Shown here piece after piece: positions 8,772-17,400 of a stretch of DNA of 64,000 bases. The position numbers and the translations under genes are program-made. Each line of letters starts with the position of its first letter. Within the stretch, counting starts at the first letter, position 1. The notes below the pieces were generated by a model. It did not search any database and was not told the DNA's origin. It was given only the letters and a program-made list of their open reading frames with translations. This DNA comes from Cellvibrio japonicus Ueda107 (GTDB lineage: Bacteria > Pseudomonadota > Gammaproteobacteria > Pseudomonadales > Cellvibrionaceae): positions 4,348,501 to 4,412,500 of the forward strand of contig NC_010995.1 in assembly GCF_000019225.1 (NCBI RefSeq), given 5' to 3'.

Positions 8772-11024
8772 TTATTGCTTCACACAGTCCACAAAATAAT
8801 CCTTCTTGCCATCGACTTCGCGCTTTACCAAGCCGTGGACATCGGTTTCGAAGCCGGGGAATTTTTCGTTGAAATCGCGCGCGAATTTCAGGTAGTCCAC
8901 AATGGTTTTGTTAAAGCGCTCGCCGGGAATCAGCAGTGGAATACCGGGCGGGTAGGGCGTTAACAAAATGGAGGTGATACGACCTTCCAGTTCATTGATA
9001 GGCACCCGCTCGATTTCACGGTGCGCCATTTTGGCAAAGGCATCCGAGGGTTTCATGGCGGGCTGCATATCCGACAGGTACATTTCGGTGGTCAGGCGCG
9101 CAACGTCGTAAGCCTTGTAAAAGTCGTGGATTTGCTGGCACAGGTCGCGCAGGCCGATACGCTCGTAGCGCGGGTTGGCTTGCGCAAATTCAGGCATGAT
9201 GCGCCACATGGGCTGGTTTTTGTCGTAGTCGTCTTTGAATTGTTGCAGCGCCGCCACCAGGGTATTCCAGCGGCCTTTGGTGATACCGATGGTGAACATG
9301 ATGAAGAAGGAGTAGAGGCCGCACTTCTCGATAATAACGCCATTCTCCGCCAGGTATTTGGTCACGATAGATGCGGGAATACCGGTTTCGCTGAACTCAC
9401 CGGTCACCGAAAGGCCGGGGTTCACAATGGTGGCTTTAATCGGATCGAGCATGTTAAAGCCCGGCGCCAGTTTGCCAAAGCCGTGCCAATTATCATCGCT
9501 GCGCAACATCCAGTCGTCGCGCTCACCTATGCCTTCGCCGGCAAACTCGTCGGGACCCCACACCTGGAACCACCAATCCTGGCCCCACTCCTGATCCACT
9601 TTTTTCATGGCGCGACGGAAATCGAGCGCTTCAAAAATCGATTCTTCGACCAGTGCACGCCCCCCGGGCGCTTCCATCATCGCCGCCGCCACATCGCAGG
9701 AGGCAATGATGGAATATTGCGGCGAGGTGGAGGTGTGCATCAGGTAGGCTTCGTTAAACGCATCCTGATCCAGCTTCACCTTCTCGGATTCACGCACCAG
9801 GATTTGCGACGCCTGGGAAATACCGGCGAGCAGTTTGTGTGTGGATTGAGTGGAGAAAATCAATGACTCTTTGGCGCGCGGGCGACTTTTGCCAATCGCG
9901 TGCATATCTTTGTAGAAAGGATGGAAAGCGGCGTGGGGCAACCAGGCTTCATCAAAGTGCAGAGTATCAATTTTGCCATCGAGCAATTCTTTCAATTTTT
10001 CCACGTTGTAAATCACCCCATCGTAGGTGGATTGGGTGATGGTGAGGATACGTGGCTTTTTGTTTTTGGCTTCGCGCGCAAAGGGGTTGGCAGCAATTTT
10101 TCGCTCGATGCTTTCCATGGTGAATTCTTCGAGCGGAATAGGGCCGATAATACCCAGGTGGTTGCGCGTCGGCATCAGGAATACCGGAATAGCGCCGCAC
10201 ATAATGATCGAGTGCAAAATAGATTTATGGCAATTGCGGTCTACCACCACAATATCGCCTGGCGCTACCGTGGAGTGCCATACCATTTTGTTGGAGGTAG
10301 AGGTGCCATTGGTTACAAAGTAGCAATGATCCGCGTTAAAAATACGCGCCGCATTGCGCTCGGACGCCGCCACCGGGCCGGTGTGGTCAAGCAACTGGCC
10401 CAATTCCTCCACCGCGTTGCACACGTCAGCGCGCAGCATGTTTTCGCCAAAGAACTGGTGGAACATTTGGCCGATAGGCGATTTCAAAAAGGCCACGCCG
10501 CCGGAGTGACCGGGGCAGTGCCAGGAATAGGAGCCGTCCTGCGCGTAGTGCATGAGCGCGCGGAAAAACGGTGGGGCCAAGCCATCCAGGTAGGATTTGG
10601 CTTCGCGGATAATATGGCGCGCCACAAATTCGGGCGTGTCCTCAAACATGTGAATAAAGCCGTGCAATTCACGCAGGATATCGTTGGGAATATGGCGCGA
10701 GGTGCGGGTTTCACCGTAGAGGTAGATAGGGATATCAGCGTTCTTGTGGCGAATCTCTTCCACAAAGGCACGCAGGGCTTTGAGCGCGTTATCGGTTTCC
10801 TCTTGCGAGCCGGTACCGAATTCTTCGTCGTCGATGGACAGGATAAAGGCTGAGGCGCGCGACTGCTGCTGGGCAAACTGCGCCAGATCACCGTAGCTGG
10901 TCATGCCAACTACCTCCCAGCTTTCATTCTGGATGGCTTCCGCCAGAGCGCGGATACCTAAACCCGAGGTATTCTCGGAGCGAAAGTCTTCGTCGATGAT
11001 GACGATGGGAAAGCGAAATTTCAT
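8772..11024 (-). CDS. ldcA: Lysine/ornithine/arginine decarboxylase, fold type I, LdcA-like
   Basis: PLP-dependent decarboxylase of 750 aa, the length of Pseudomonas LdcA. Order of parts: N-terminal response-regulator-like wing (MKFRFPIVIIDEDF), PLP large domain with FVTNGTSTSNK near 236-246, the cofactor aspartate in HFDEAW (357-361), and the Schiff-base lysine in STHKLLA (Lys397), then the C-terminal domain. It makes cadaverine (or putrescine/agmatine) and CO2 for polyamine supply or acid resistance. Substrate cannot be told from sequence alone. The ATG at 11024 has GGAG about 8 bases upstream; codons further upstream in frame do not match the family. The gene is followed by its own terminator. 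Confidence 0.93.
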   Translation of the reverse strand: MKFRFPIVIIDEDFRSENTSGLGIRALAEAIQNESWEVVGMTSYGDLAQFAQQQSRASAFILSIDDEEFGTGSQEETDNALKALRAFVEEIRHKNADIPIYLYGETRTSRHIPNDILRELHGFIHMFEDTPEFVARHIIREAKSYLDGLAPPFFRALMHYAQDGSYSWHCPGHSGGVAFLKSPIGQMFHQFFGENMLRADVCNAVEELGQLLDHTGPVAASERNAARIFNADHCYFVTNGTSTSNKMVWHSTVAPGDIVVVDRNCHKSILHSIIMCGAIPVFLMPTRNHLGIIGPIPLEEFTMESIERKIAANPFAREAKNKKPRILTITQSTYDGVIYNVEKLKELLDGKIDTLHFDEAWLPHAAFHPFYKDMHAIGKSRPRAKESLIFSTQSTHKLLAGISQASQILVRESEKVKLDQDAFNEAYLMHTSTSPQYSIIASCDVAAAMMEAPGGRALVEESIFEALDFRRAMKKVDQEWGQDWWFQVWGPDEFAGEGIGERDDWMLRSDDNWHGFGKLAPGFNMLDPIKATIVNPGLSVTGEFSETGIPASIVTKYLAENGVIIEKCGLYSFFIMFTIGITKGRWNTLVAALQQFKDDYDKNQPMWRIMPEFAQANPRYERIGLRDLCQQIHDFYKAYDVARLTTEMYLSDMQPAMKPSDAFAKMAHREIERVPINELEGRITSILLTPYPPGIPLLIPGERFNKTIVDYLKFARDFNEKFPGFETDVHGLVKREVDGKKDYFVDCVKQ

Positions 11025-11428
11025 GGGGTCTCCATAGGGTATAAAAGCTGGAGTTTCACTTGCTGGCGCGGCCGCCCCTGGGTGGTGTTTATGTCGCACG
11101 CGATGTGCCGACGCTTGTGCGATCCGAGTGCCAGTCAGCCGTGTATCCACCGGTAATCCATCTACCGGTCATCAAGGAGACTGGCAAATCGCAGGAAGGT
11201 TGCGTGGCGAGCCACCGGGCCGGACCACTGGAGCAGTGTGACCGAGAAAACCCGACGGGTCTGGATAGCCATTTGGCCCTGCATCCGCTACGACCTGCAA
11301 CGAATCAACCGACGCAGCGGAATGCGCGCAAGATTGTAATCCACTTGGGCGGATTCAAACACCCGTTTATGACAATTTAACCCCGGGCAAACGCAGGCTT
11401 GTCCCGGAGCCAATCCGGGCAGTATGGT
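11025..11428. other. 404-base gap upstream of the decarboxylase
   Basis: Gene-free interval between the decarboxylase start and the stop of the phospholipase-like gene, both on the minus strand. A 106-codon plus-strand frame crosses it but has Arg/Pro-rich low-complexity composition and no convincing start, so I do not call it. The interval probably holds the decarboxylase promoter and a long leader. I see no known riboswitch. Nothing else is recognisable. Confidence 0.4.
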
Positions 11429-11908
11429 TCATTCGTCACCGGCCATTGGCGGCGGATTTAACCGGGCATCCTCTTCCACCAGGCGCAAAGCGTCAGGTAG
11501 CAGCTGGCTGATCTGTACCTGCTGTTCCGGGGTTGGCAGTGCATAGCCGCGCCACCAGCCATCCTGCCAGTAGGGCCAGCCATAGCCCCAGCGAAACCCC
11601 GTGGGCCAGTAGGCAGCTCCCCCTATACGGACATTCCAGTACACATGGCTGGCAACCAGGGCAGAGTGGGCATCGCGCAGGCAGGATTTCAGTGCCTGAT
11701 CAGCTGCCAGTCGCTGCGTTTGGCTACCGCCCTGCCAATAAGCCAGGTCATGTGCTACGCAACAATGCCGCCAGAGATTGGGGCGCCCAGGCGGCCCCTC
11801 GGGCCAGAAGGTGCAACCATCGGTGGTAAAGGGTTTGAGTTCATCCGCAACGCCATGCACTGCCAGACCGGCCAATAGCAGGCTTGCGATATACACCGGC
11901 AAACGCAT
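11429..11908 (-). CDS. Secreted phospholipase A2-like protein
   Basis: A 159-aa protein with an N-terminal signal peptide (MRLPVYIASLLLAGLAVHGVA, cleavage likely before DEL). The motif HCCVAHDLAYW resembles the phospholipase A2 active-site helix CCxxHDxxY, with His-Asp as the catalytic pair. Flanking DGCTFWPEGPP and a Cys in LKSCLRD offer partners for disulfides. The downstream half is rich in Trp, Tyr and Gly. The ATG at 11908 is chosen over the GTG at 11923 because GGAG sits 9 bases before it and the signal peptide begins there. It is divergent from ubiE. The fold assignment is from motif only, and lipase activity is unproven. Confidence 0.65.
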   Translation of the reverse strand: MRLPVYIASLLLAGLAVHGVADELKPFTTDGCTFWPEGPPGRPNLWRHCCVAHDLAYWQGGSQTQRLAADQALKSCLRDAHSALVASHVYWNVRIGGAAYWPTGFRWGYGWPYWQDGWWRGYALPTPEQQVQISQLLPDALRLVEEDARLNPPPMAGDE

Positions 11909-12011
11909 AAGCGCCAACTCCACAGGTTATGATGCAAGAGGGTGTGGGATCAGGGAGGGCATTGTACAATGCCGACCCGGTTACAGACCCCAGGCAGCGG
12001 CGGATACCTTC

Positions 12012-12761
12012 ATGAGCGAGAAAAAAACCACCCATTTCGGCTTCCAGCAAGTGCCGGTTGAGGAAAAAGCCCAGCGCGTCGCCGAGGTTTTCCACTCGGT
12101 CGCCGCTAAATACGACCTGATGAACGACCTGATGTCCGGTGGTATCCACCGCTTATGGAAACGCTTCACCATCGAAGCCTCCGGTGTGCGCACCGGCCAT
12201 AAGGTATTGGATATTGCCGGCGGCACCGGTGACCTGAGCTATCAATTTGCCAGGCTGGTGGGCAGCAGTGGCCAGGTGATACTGGCGGATATCAATGCCT
12301 CCATGCTCGGGGTGGGACGCGACCGCCTGATCGACCGCGGCATTGCCGGTAACATCGCCTTCACCCAATGCGACGCCCAATACCTGCCCTTCCCCGATAA
12401 CACCTTTGACTGCATCACCATTGCCTTCGGCCTGCGCAATGTCACCGATAAAGACCTGGCACTGCGCGCCATGCAGCGCGTGCTCAAGCCCGGTGGCCGG
12501 CTGCTGGTGCTGGAGTTTTCCAAGCCGCACAATGAATTGCTGAGCAAGGCCTACGATACCTATTCCTTCCGGATACTGCCGTTCATGGGCAAGCTGGTAA
12601 CCAATGACGCCGACTCCTACCGCTATTTGGCTGAGTCCATCCGTATGCACCCCGACCAGCAAACCCTCAAGGGCATGATGGACGACGCCGGGTTTGTGAA
12701 TACCGAATTCCACAACATGACCGGCGGCATAGTCGCCCTGCACAAGGGCATTAAACCCTGA
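12012..12761 (+). CDS. ubiE: UbiE demethylmenaquinone/demethoxyubiquinol C-methyltransferase
   Basis: SAM-dependent C-methyltransferase acting in ubiquinone (and menaquinone, if present) synthesis. At 249 aa it has the family N-terminal block VFHSVAAKYDLMNDLMSGG, the SAM-binding motif VLDIAGGTGDL (residues about 68-78), and the conserved later segments FGLRNVTD and RVLKPGGRLLVLEFSKP. The ATG at 12012 begins MSEKKTTHFGF, which matches the family. The stop TGA shares its last base with the start of ubiJ (TGATG), indicating coupled translation. Confidence 0.97.
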   Translation: MSEKKTTHFGFQQVPVEEKAQRVAEVFHSVAAKYDLMNDLMSGGIHRLWKRFTIEASGVRTGHKVLDIAGGTGDLSYQFARLVGSSGQVILADINASMLGVGRDRLIDRGIAGNIAFTQCDAQYLPFPDNTFDCITIAFGLRNVTDKDLALRAMQRVLKPGGRLLVLEFSKPHNELLSKAYDTYSFRILPFMGKLVTNDADSYRYLAESIRMHPDQQTLKGMMDDAGFVNTEFHNMTGGIVALHKGIKP

Positions 12762-13378
12762 TGGCCAACCTGCTCACCACCGCGGCCCTCGCCAGCGCCG
12801 AGCGCCTGGTCAATGGTGCACTCCATTACGATCCGGCCACCCGCCTCGGCCTGCAACGCCTGGCAGGGCAGGTGCTGGCGGTGGAAATCACCTTACCGGC
12901 CATCACCCTGTACCTGTTACCTGATAGCGAAGGCCTGCGCCTGATGGGCCATTGGGAAGGCGAGGTGGACACCCGGCTCCAGGGGTCGCTGCCGGCACTG
13001 GTACAGATCGCCAGCGCCGATACCCATAGCCTCAAGGACTCCGGTGTTGAAGTGATGGGCAGAACCTCACTGCTGGCAGACTGGCAGGCCCTGGTGCGCA
13101 ACCTGGACATCGACTGGGAAGAGCTGCTCACCCAACTGCTGGGCGATATTGTCGGACACCAGGCAGCCCAGGTGATCCGCAGCCAATTGCATTGGGTCGG
13201 GGAGCGCGCCAGCAGTGGCCGGCGCATGGCCAGTGAGTTCCTTACCGAAGAATTAAAAACCCTGCCCGGCAAAGCAGAACTGAAAGATTTTTACCAGCAG
13301 GTCGATGACTTGCGCCTGGCAGTGGATCGCGCGGCAGCGCGGGTAGAGCAGCTATTAAAAGAGAAACAACGTCCGTGA
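12761..13378 (+). CDS. ubiJ: UbiJ, ubiquinone biosynthesis accessory factor with SCP2 domain
   Basis: A 205-aa lipid-binding scaffold protein that organises the soluble Ubi complex with UbiK. The N-terminal SCP2-like domain (about 10-115) binds the polyprenyl intermediate, and the C-terminal part is helical with a coiled coil (DFYQQVDDLRLAVDRAAARVEQLL). Position between ubiE and ubiB with overlapping start (TGATG) and stop (GTGA) is the canonical gammaproteobacterial arrangement and supports the name. Confidence 0.92.
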   Translation: MANLLTTAALASAERLVNGALHYDPATRLGLQRLAGQVLAVEITLPAITLYLLPDSEGLRLMGHWEGEVDTRLQGSLPALVQIASADTHSLKDSGVEVMGRTSLLADWQALVRNLDIDWEELLTQLLGDIVGHQAAQVIRSQLHWVGERASSGRRMASEFLTEELKTLPGKAELKDFYQQVDDLRLAVDRAAARVEQLLKEKQRP

Positions 13379-15033
13379 TTGCCTTTTTGCGCCTGTTAAA
13401 AATCCTGCGGGTATTTGCCCGCTATCGCCTGGACCAATTACTGCCGGCGAATTTACCCCTCGCCGCGACATTGCTGTTATTGCCCTTCAAGCTATTTCCA
13501 CAACCGCGCCTGTCGCGCGGTGAGCGCCTGCGCCGCGCCTGTGAGGATTTGGGTCCGATCTTCGTCAAATTTGGCCAGTTGTTATCCACGCGCCCGGATT
13601 TGGTTCCCGCCGACATAGTGCTTGAACTCAACCATCTGCAAGACAATGTCACGCCTTTTTCCAAGGGCGAATTCCAGCGTATTGTCGAGTCATCGCTGGG
13701 GGCAAGCGTTGCAGAGGTATTTGCCAGCTTTAATATCGAGCCATTGGCATCGGCGTCGGTTGCGCAAGTGCATACCGCGGTTTTAAAGGATGGGCGCGAA
13801 GTCGTGATCAAAGTGATCCGTCCCGGTATCGACAAGGTGATTGCCCAGGACATAGCACTGCTGCTGCGCGTAGCGCGCTGGGTGGAAAACAATACCCTGG
13901 ATGGCAAGCGCCTGCACCCGGTGGAAATTGTCGAAGACTACCGTACCACCATCTTCGACGAACTGGATTTGCAGCGCGAAGCGGCTAACGGTTCGCAGCT
14001 GCGCCGCAACTTCCTGAACTCGCCCTTACTCTATGTTCCCGAAGTCTATTGGGAATACACGCGCACCAACGTGCTGGTGATGGAGCGGATCTACGGCATT
14101 CCGGTCACCGACCTCGCTGCACTCAATGCCCAACAGACCGACATGAAAAAACTCGCCGAGCGCGGCGTGGAGATTTTTTTCACCCAGGTGTTTGAGCACA
14201 ACTTTTTTCATGCTGACATGCACCCCGGCAATATTTTTGTCGCGCACGAACATCCTTCCGCACCGCAATACATCGCCGTGGACATGGCGATTGTCGGATC
14301 GCTCACCCGCGCCGACCAATACTACCTGGCGCGCAACCTGCTCGCCATGTTTCGCCGCGACTATCGCCAGGTTGCCGAGCTGCATGTAGAAAGTGGCTGG
14401 GTGCCCAGCCATGTGCGCGTGGAAGAACTGGAAGCGGCAGTGCGCACCGTGTGCGAACCCATTTTTGAAAAACCGCTCAAGGAAATCTCCTTCGCCCAGG
14501 TGCTGCTCAATTTATTCCGCACCGCGCGCCGCTTCGAGATGGAAGTGCAGCCTCAGCTGGTGCTGTTGCAGAAAACCCTGCTCAATATCGAAGGCCTGGG
14601 GCGCCAGCTCTACCCGGACCTGGATCTCTGGGCCACCGCCCATCCCTTCCTGGAGCGCTGGCTCAAAAACCGCTTCCACCCCAAAAGCCTCTGGCGCGAA
14701 CTCAAGCGCTACGCGCCGGAATGGATGGAAAAATTCCCGCAGGTACCCAACCTGGTGTTCAACGGTTTGCAACAATTACAAAACCTGGGGGAATTGGCAC
14801 CGCGCCTGGAAGAGGCCACCCACGCCTACAAAGCCCAGCAACAGCTGGCGCGCCAACGCAACCGCCGCCGTGTCATCACCCTGCTGGCCTTTGCGGGCGC
14901 CATCGCCTTGGCCTGGCCCAGCCTGGGTGAAGGTATCCGCCACTGGGCGAATCACTTTTCGTTTGGCGATATTCCCACCGCCAGCTACCTGCTGGCGGCC
15001 ATAGGACTGAGTGCGTGGTTATTGAAACGCTAG
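13375..15033 (+). CDS. ubiB: UbiB, atypical protein-kinase-like ubiquinone biosynthesis ATPase
   Basis: A 552-aa member of the ABC1/ADCK/UbiB family, thought to use ATPase activity to extract membrane-bound ubiquinone precursors. Features: KFGQLLSTRPDLVP (KxGQ motif), an alanine-rich nucleotide loop (LASASVAQVH), the lysine in VVIKVIRPG, HADMHPGN as catalytic loop, and the VDMAIVG metal-binding segment. Two C-terminal membrane helices (about 500-520 and 532-550) anchor it. The start is GTG at 13375, overlapping the ubiJ stop. No clear terminator follows. Confidence 0.96.
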   Translation: MIAFLRLLKILRVFARYRLDQLLPANLPLAATLLLLPFKLFPQPRLSRGERLRRACEDLGPIFVKFGQLLSTRPDLVPADIVLELNHLQDNVTPFSKGEFQRIVESSLGASVAEVFASFNIEPLASASVAQVHTAVLKDGREVVIKVIRPGIDKVIAQDIALLLRVARWVENNTLDGKRLHPVEIVEDYRTTIFDELDLQREAANGSQLRRNFLNSPLLYVPEVYWEYTRTNVLVMERIYGIPVTDLAALNAQQTDMKKLAERGVEIFFTQVFEHNFFHADMHPGNIFVAHEHPSAPQYIAVDMAIVGSLTRADQYYLARNLLAMFRRDYRQVAELHVESGWVPSHVRVEELEAAVRTVCEPIFEKPLKEISFAQVLLNLFRTARRFEMEVQPQLVLLQKTLLNIEGLGRQLYPDLDLWATAHPFLERWLKNRFHPKSLWRELKRYAPEWMEKFPQVPNLVFNGLQQLQNLGELAPRLEEATHAYKAQQQLARQRNRRRVITLLAFAGAIALAWPSLGEGIRHWANHFSFGDIPTASYLLAAIGLSAWLLKR

Positions 15034-15062
15034 TGAATGCTGGGGATTGCGCAGCGGAGCGC

Positions 15063-15305
15063 TCAGGCCCTGTGAGGCTCATGCAGGGATTCGTTCAACT
15101 GATCCACCAACACCGCCCAGCGCGCATCGGCTTTTAGCATTTCATCCAAAAACTGGCGCTGGGCCTCGCTCCAGAAAGGCGCATCAACAATATGCACCTC
15201 CGCCGGTAAATGGTGCGCGTGAATAAAATTGGCAATCCCCTGCTCGCTGGCATCCAGGCCCAGTTGGTGGAACAGGTTGGTCATGCGTACTTCTACCGTA
15301 TCCAT
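15063..15305 (-). CDS. DUF2789 family protein
   Basis: A small 80-aa protein matching the DUF2789 pattern: NLFHQLGLDASEQGIANFI near the start, then DAPFWSEAQRQFLDEML and WAVLVDQLNESL. Function is unknown; the family is common in gammaproteobacteria. The ATG at 15305 has GGAG at good spacing, better than the in-frame ATG at 15317. It faces ubiB convergently and follows the RelE-UvrD gene by 21 bases, so it may share that transcript although it looks like an older resident gene. Confidence 0.82.
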   Translation of the reverse strand: MDTVEVRMTNLFHQLGLDASEQGIANFIHAHHLPAEVHIVDAPFWSEAQRQFLDEMLKADARWAVLVDQLNESLHEPHRA

Positions 15306-15326
15306 TATTATCTCCACTGAATTTGT

Positions 15327-17387
15327 TTATTTAAAATCATCCAAAAACTCCGATGCCCTTCCACCGCTGGCTATTAACAAATAATCCCTGGCCCGTGTAC
15401 AGGCAACGTACAGCAATTGCCGCTCGGTGTTGTACGCCTCCTCCAAGTCAGCCATTTCTGCCGCAGTTTCCAGGCGGGATTGCAGAGGAATAATATCATC
15501 GTCGCAGGCCATGACTGCCACAGCGCGAAACTCCAGCCCCTTAGCCAAGTGCATGGTACACAAGGAAATATTCTCACTGGCCACATCGGTGTGTTCATCC
15601 AGAATGTCAAACGCCAACCCTGCTTGCTGTAGTGCCTGTCGGGCGCGAGACAGCTCAACAGCGGAGCGTACAAACACACCGATTTCGTGCAGGGCCACAC
15701 CCTTTTTCACAAGAGATTGCAACCAGCCAGCAACCAAGATGATTTCATCATCTACAGAATCACAGAGTTTAATTTCCGGTGCAGGGCCATTAAAAACAGA
15801 TATGGTGTGGCGACGGTCTTCGCAATTGCCATCCACATCGCTGACCTCCGGCCCCAGTAACTTATCGGCTTGCTGGCGAATCTGGTGGGAAGTGCGATAG
15901 TTGATTTTCAAGGTATGCACACGGCCGCGCACCTCCACGCCCAAGCTACTCCATGAAAACGGTTGCTGGAAAATACGCTGCCCCAAGTCGCCCGCGAAAA
16001 ACAAACCATTGGCCCGCTGCGCGCCCAAGGCAGCCAGAAAACGCAACTGTGCCACACTCACATCCTGCGCTTCATCAATCACCACGAAGTCAAACAACGG
16101 ATTTTTGCGTTGCGATAGGTGTTCCGTCAGAGCCGCGAACATACTTGCCTGTGTTACCAACCGCTGCTCGGCCAGCTTGAGCATCACGCGCTCAAAAATA
16201 GCCCATAATTGGGCGCGGCGATTTTCGGGTAAGCGGGTCTTGCGGCCCAGGCGGCGAACATCCCGGTAGTCCTCCCAGGTCTTCAGTTGCCAGGCATCCA
16301 CTACGTCACACCATTCCGTCAGCAAAAACCGGGGATTGAAGCCTGTCAGCGCCAGATCATCGGCGGCCTGCTGTAGCAGTTGCCCTAATTGCGCGTCGCT
16401 CACTCGATTAACAGGCCCCAACTGCTGACGATACAAACGATCAGCCAGCGCATCCAGCGCATAAACGTCTATACGTTCCGCCAGCGTGGGTTGATGTGCA
16501 ACCAAACAGCGCAGTTTGATACGCAAATTATTCGCCAGCGCCTCGGAAAAGGTGACCAGGAGTACACGGCTGTCTGGATGCTGGCGCGCCAGATGCACCG
16601 CCCTGTGCAGCGCCACTACCGTCTTGCCGGTGCCGGCGGAACCAGAAACCCGCGCCGGACCGTTGAAATCCCGTTCTACCCAATCGCGTTGCGCGGGGTG
16701 CAGAAAAACCGACCACTTATCCCAGGGAAATTCCAACGCCTGGGCCAGCTCCTCCTGATTATCCAGCACACGGAAGCGACGCAGGGCATCCGGGTGGTCG
16801 AATGGCAGAACACCTTTCTCCGCCACCAGTACCTGGGGCGTACCGCCTGTTGCCAGTTCCAGCAAAGCCTCTGCCGCCTCGGCAGGCAAGTGATCGGCCA
16901 GGGCCAGCAGAAAATCTTCATCCGCCGTGCGCACATCGGCCAGCCATTCCTGCGGCACACCGTACTGCAAGAGTTCATCATCGCTGTAACCGGCAAAAAG
17001 CGCGGGCTTGGCAATGGCCGCCTGCTCGATATAGCGAATAACCGGCACTTCCTGCACACATTCACGAATTTCCACCAACTGCGCGGCACCCGTAACCGGG
17101 TGAGTTTCCAGCTTGCGTCGCTCGGCCCATTCGTAGGCTTTATCGTGGTGATCCACATAGCAGAGCAACAGGCTGGCTTCGGTGCGGTGGACAATGATGC
17201 GAAGATCGAGATTCACCCGCACTGACCAGAAGTTTTTATCGCGGGCGCGATCCAGCTTGTGAAAACTCAAGCTGGGACTGGCAGGATTCACCTGCAAATC
17301 AAAGGCCGTGGTTTTAACGGCCTTTTGTTCCTCGCCGGTGAGTTTGGCGAGGCTGGTGGTGAAGGTGTTGGAGAGGAGGAAGTTCAT
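15327..17387 (-). CDS. RelE/ParE-like domain fused to a UvrD/Rep superfamily I helicase
   Basis: A 686-aa fusion. Residues about 1-92 read as a RelE/HigB-type toxin fold (LTGEEQKAV, SFHKLDRARDKNFWSVRV, LRIIVHRTE, then CYVDHHDKAYEWAERR). A linker of some 130 residues leads to a UvrD-like helicase with Walker A GSAGTGKTV (249-257), the Walker B motif VIDEAQDVS, and the late motifs INYRTSHQIR, TMHLAKGLEFRAV and LLYVACTRARDYL. The gene starts 13 bases after the SIR2 gene, in the same direction as res-NYN-mod. The toxin-like domain may bind RNA or ribosomes, or only sense a substrate; its catalytic state cannot be judged here. The fusion is a known but poorly studied architecture. Confidence 0.85.
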   Translation of the reverse strand: MNFLLSNTFTTSLAKLTGEEQKAVKTTAFDLQVNPASPSLSFHKLDRARDKNFWSVRVNLDLRIIVHRTEASLLLCYVDHHDKAYEWAERRKLETHPVTGAAQLVEIRECVQEVPVIRYIEQAAIAKPALFAGYSDDELLQYGVPQEWLADVRTADEDFLLALADHLPAEAAEALLELATGGTPQVLVAEKGVLPFDHPDALRRFRVLDNQEELAQALEFPWDKWSVFLHPAQRDWVERDFNGPARVSGSAGTGKTVVALHRAVHLARQHPDSRVLLVTFSEALANNLRIKLRCLVAHQPTLAERIDVYALDALADRLYRQQLGPVNRVSDAQLGQLLQQAADDLALTGFNPRFLLTEWCDVVDAWQLKTWEDYRDVRRLGRKTRLPENRRAQLWAIFERVMLKLAEQRLVTQASMFAALTEHLSQRKNPLFDFVVIDEAQDVSVAQLRFLAALGAQRANGLFFAGDLGQRIFQQPFSWSSLGVEVRGRVHTLKINYRTSHQIRQQADKLLGPEVSDVDGNCEDRRHTISVFNGPAPEIKLCDSVDDEIILVAGWLQSLVKKGVALHEIGVFVRSAVELSRARQALQQAGLAFDILDEHTDVASENISLCTMHLAKGLEFRAVAVMACDDDIIPLQSRLETAAEMADLEEAYNTERQLLYVACTRARDYLLIASGGRASEFLDDFK

Positions 17388-17400
17388 TAGATACCTATTG

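Noticed and set aside
11060..11380. Plus-strand 106-codon frame upstream of the decarboxylase
   Set aside because: Composition is unlike a protein and there is no ribosome site; it runs antisense through what is probably the decarboxylase leader.
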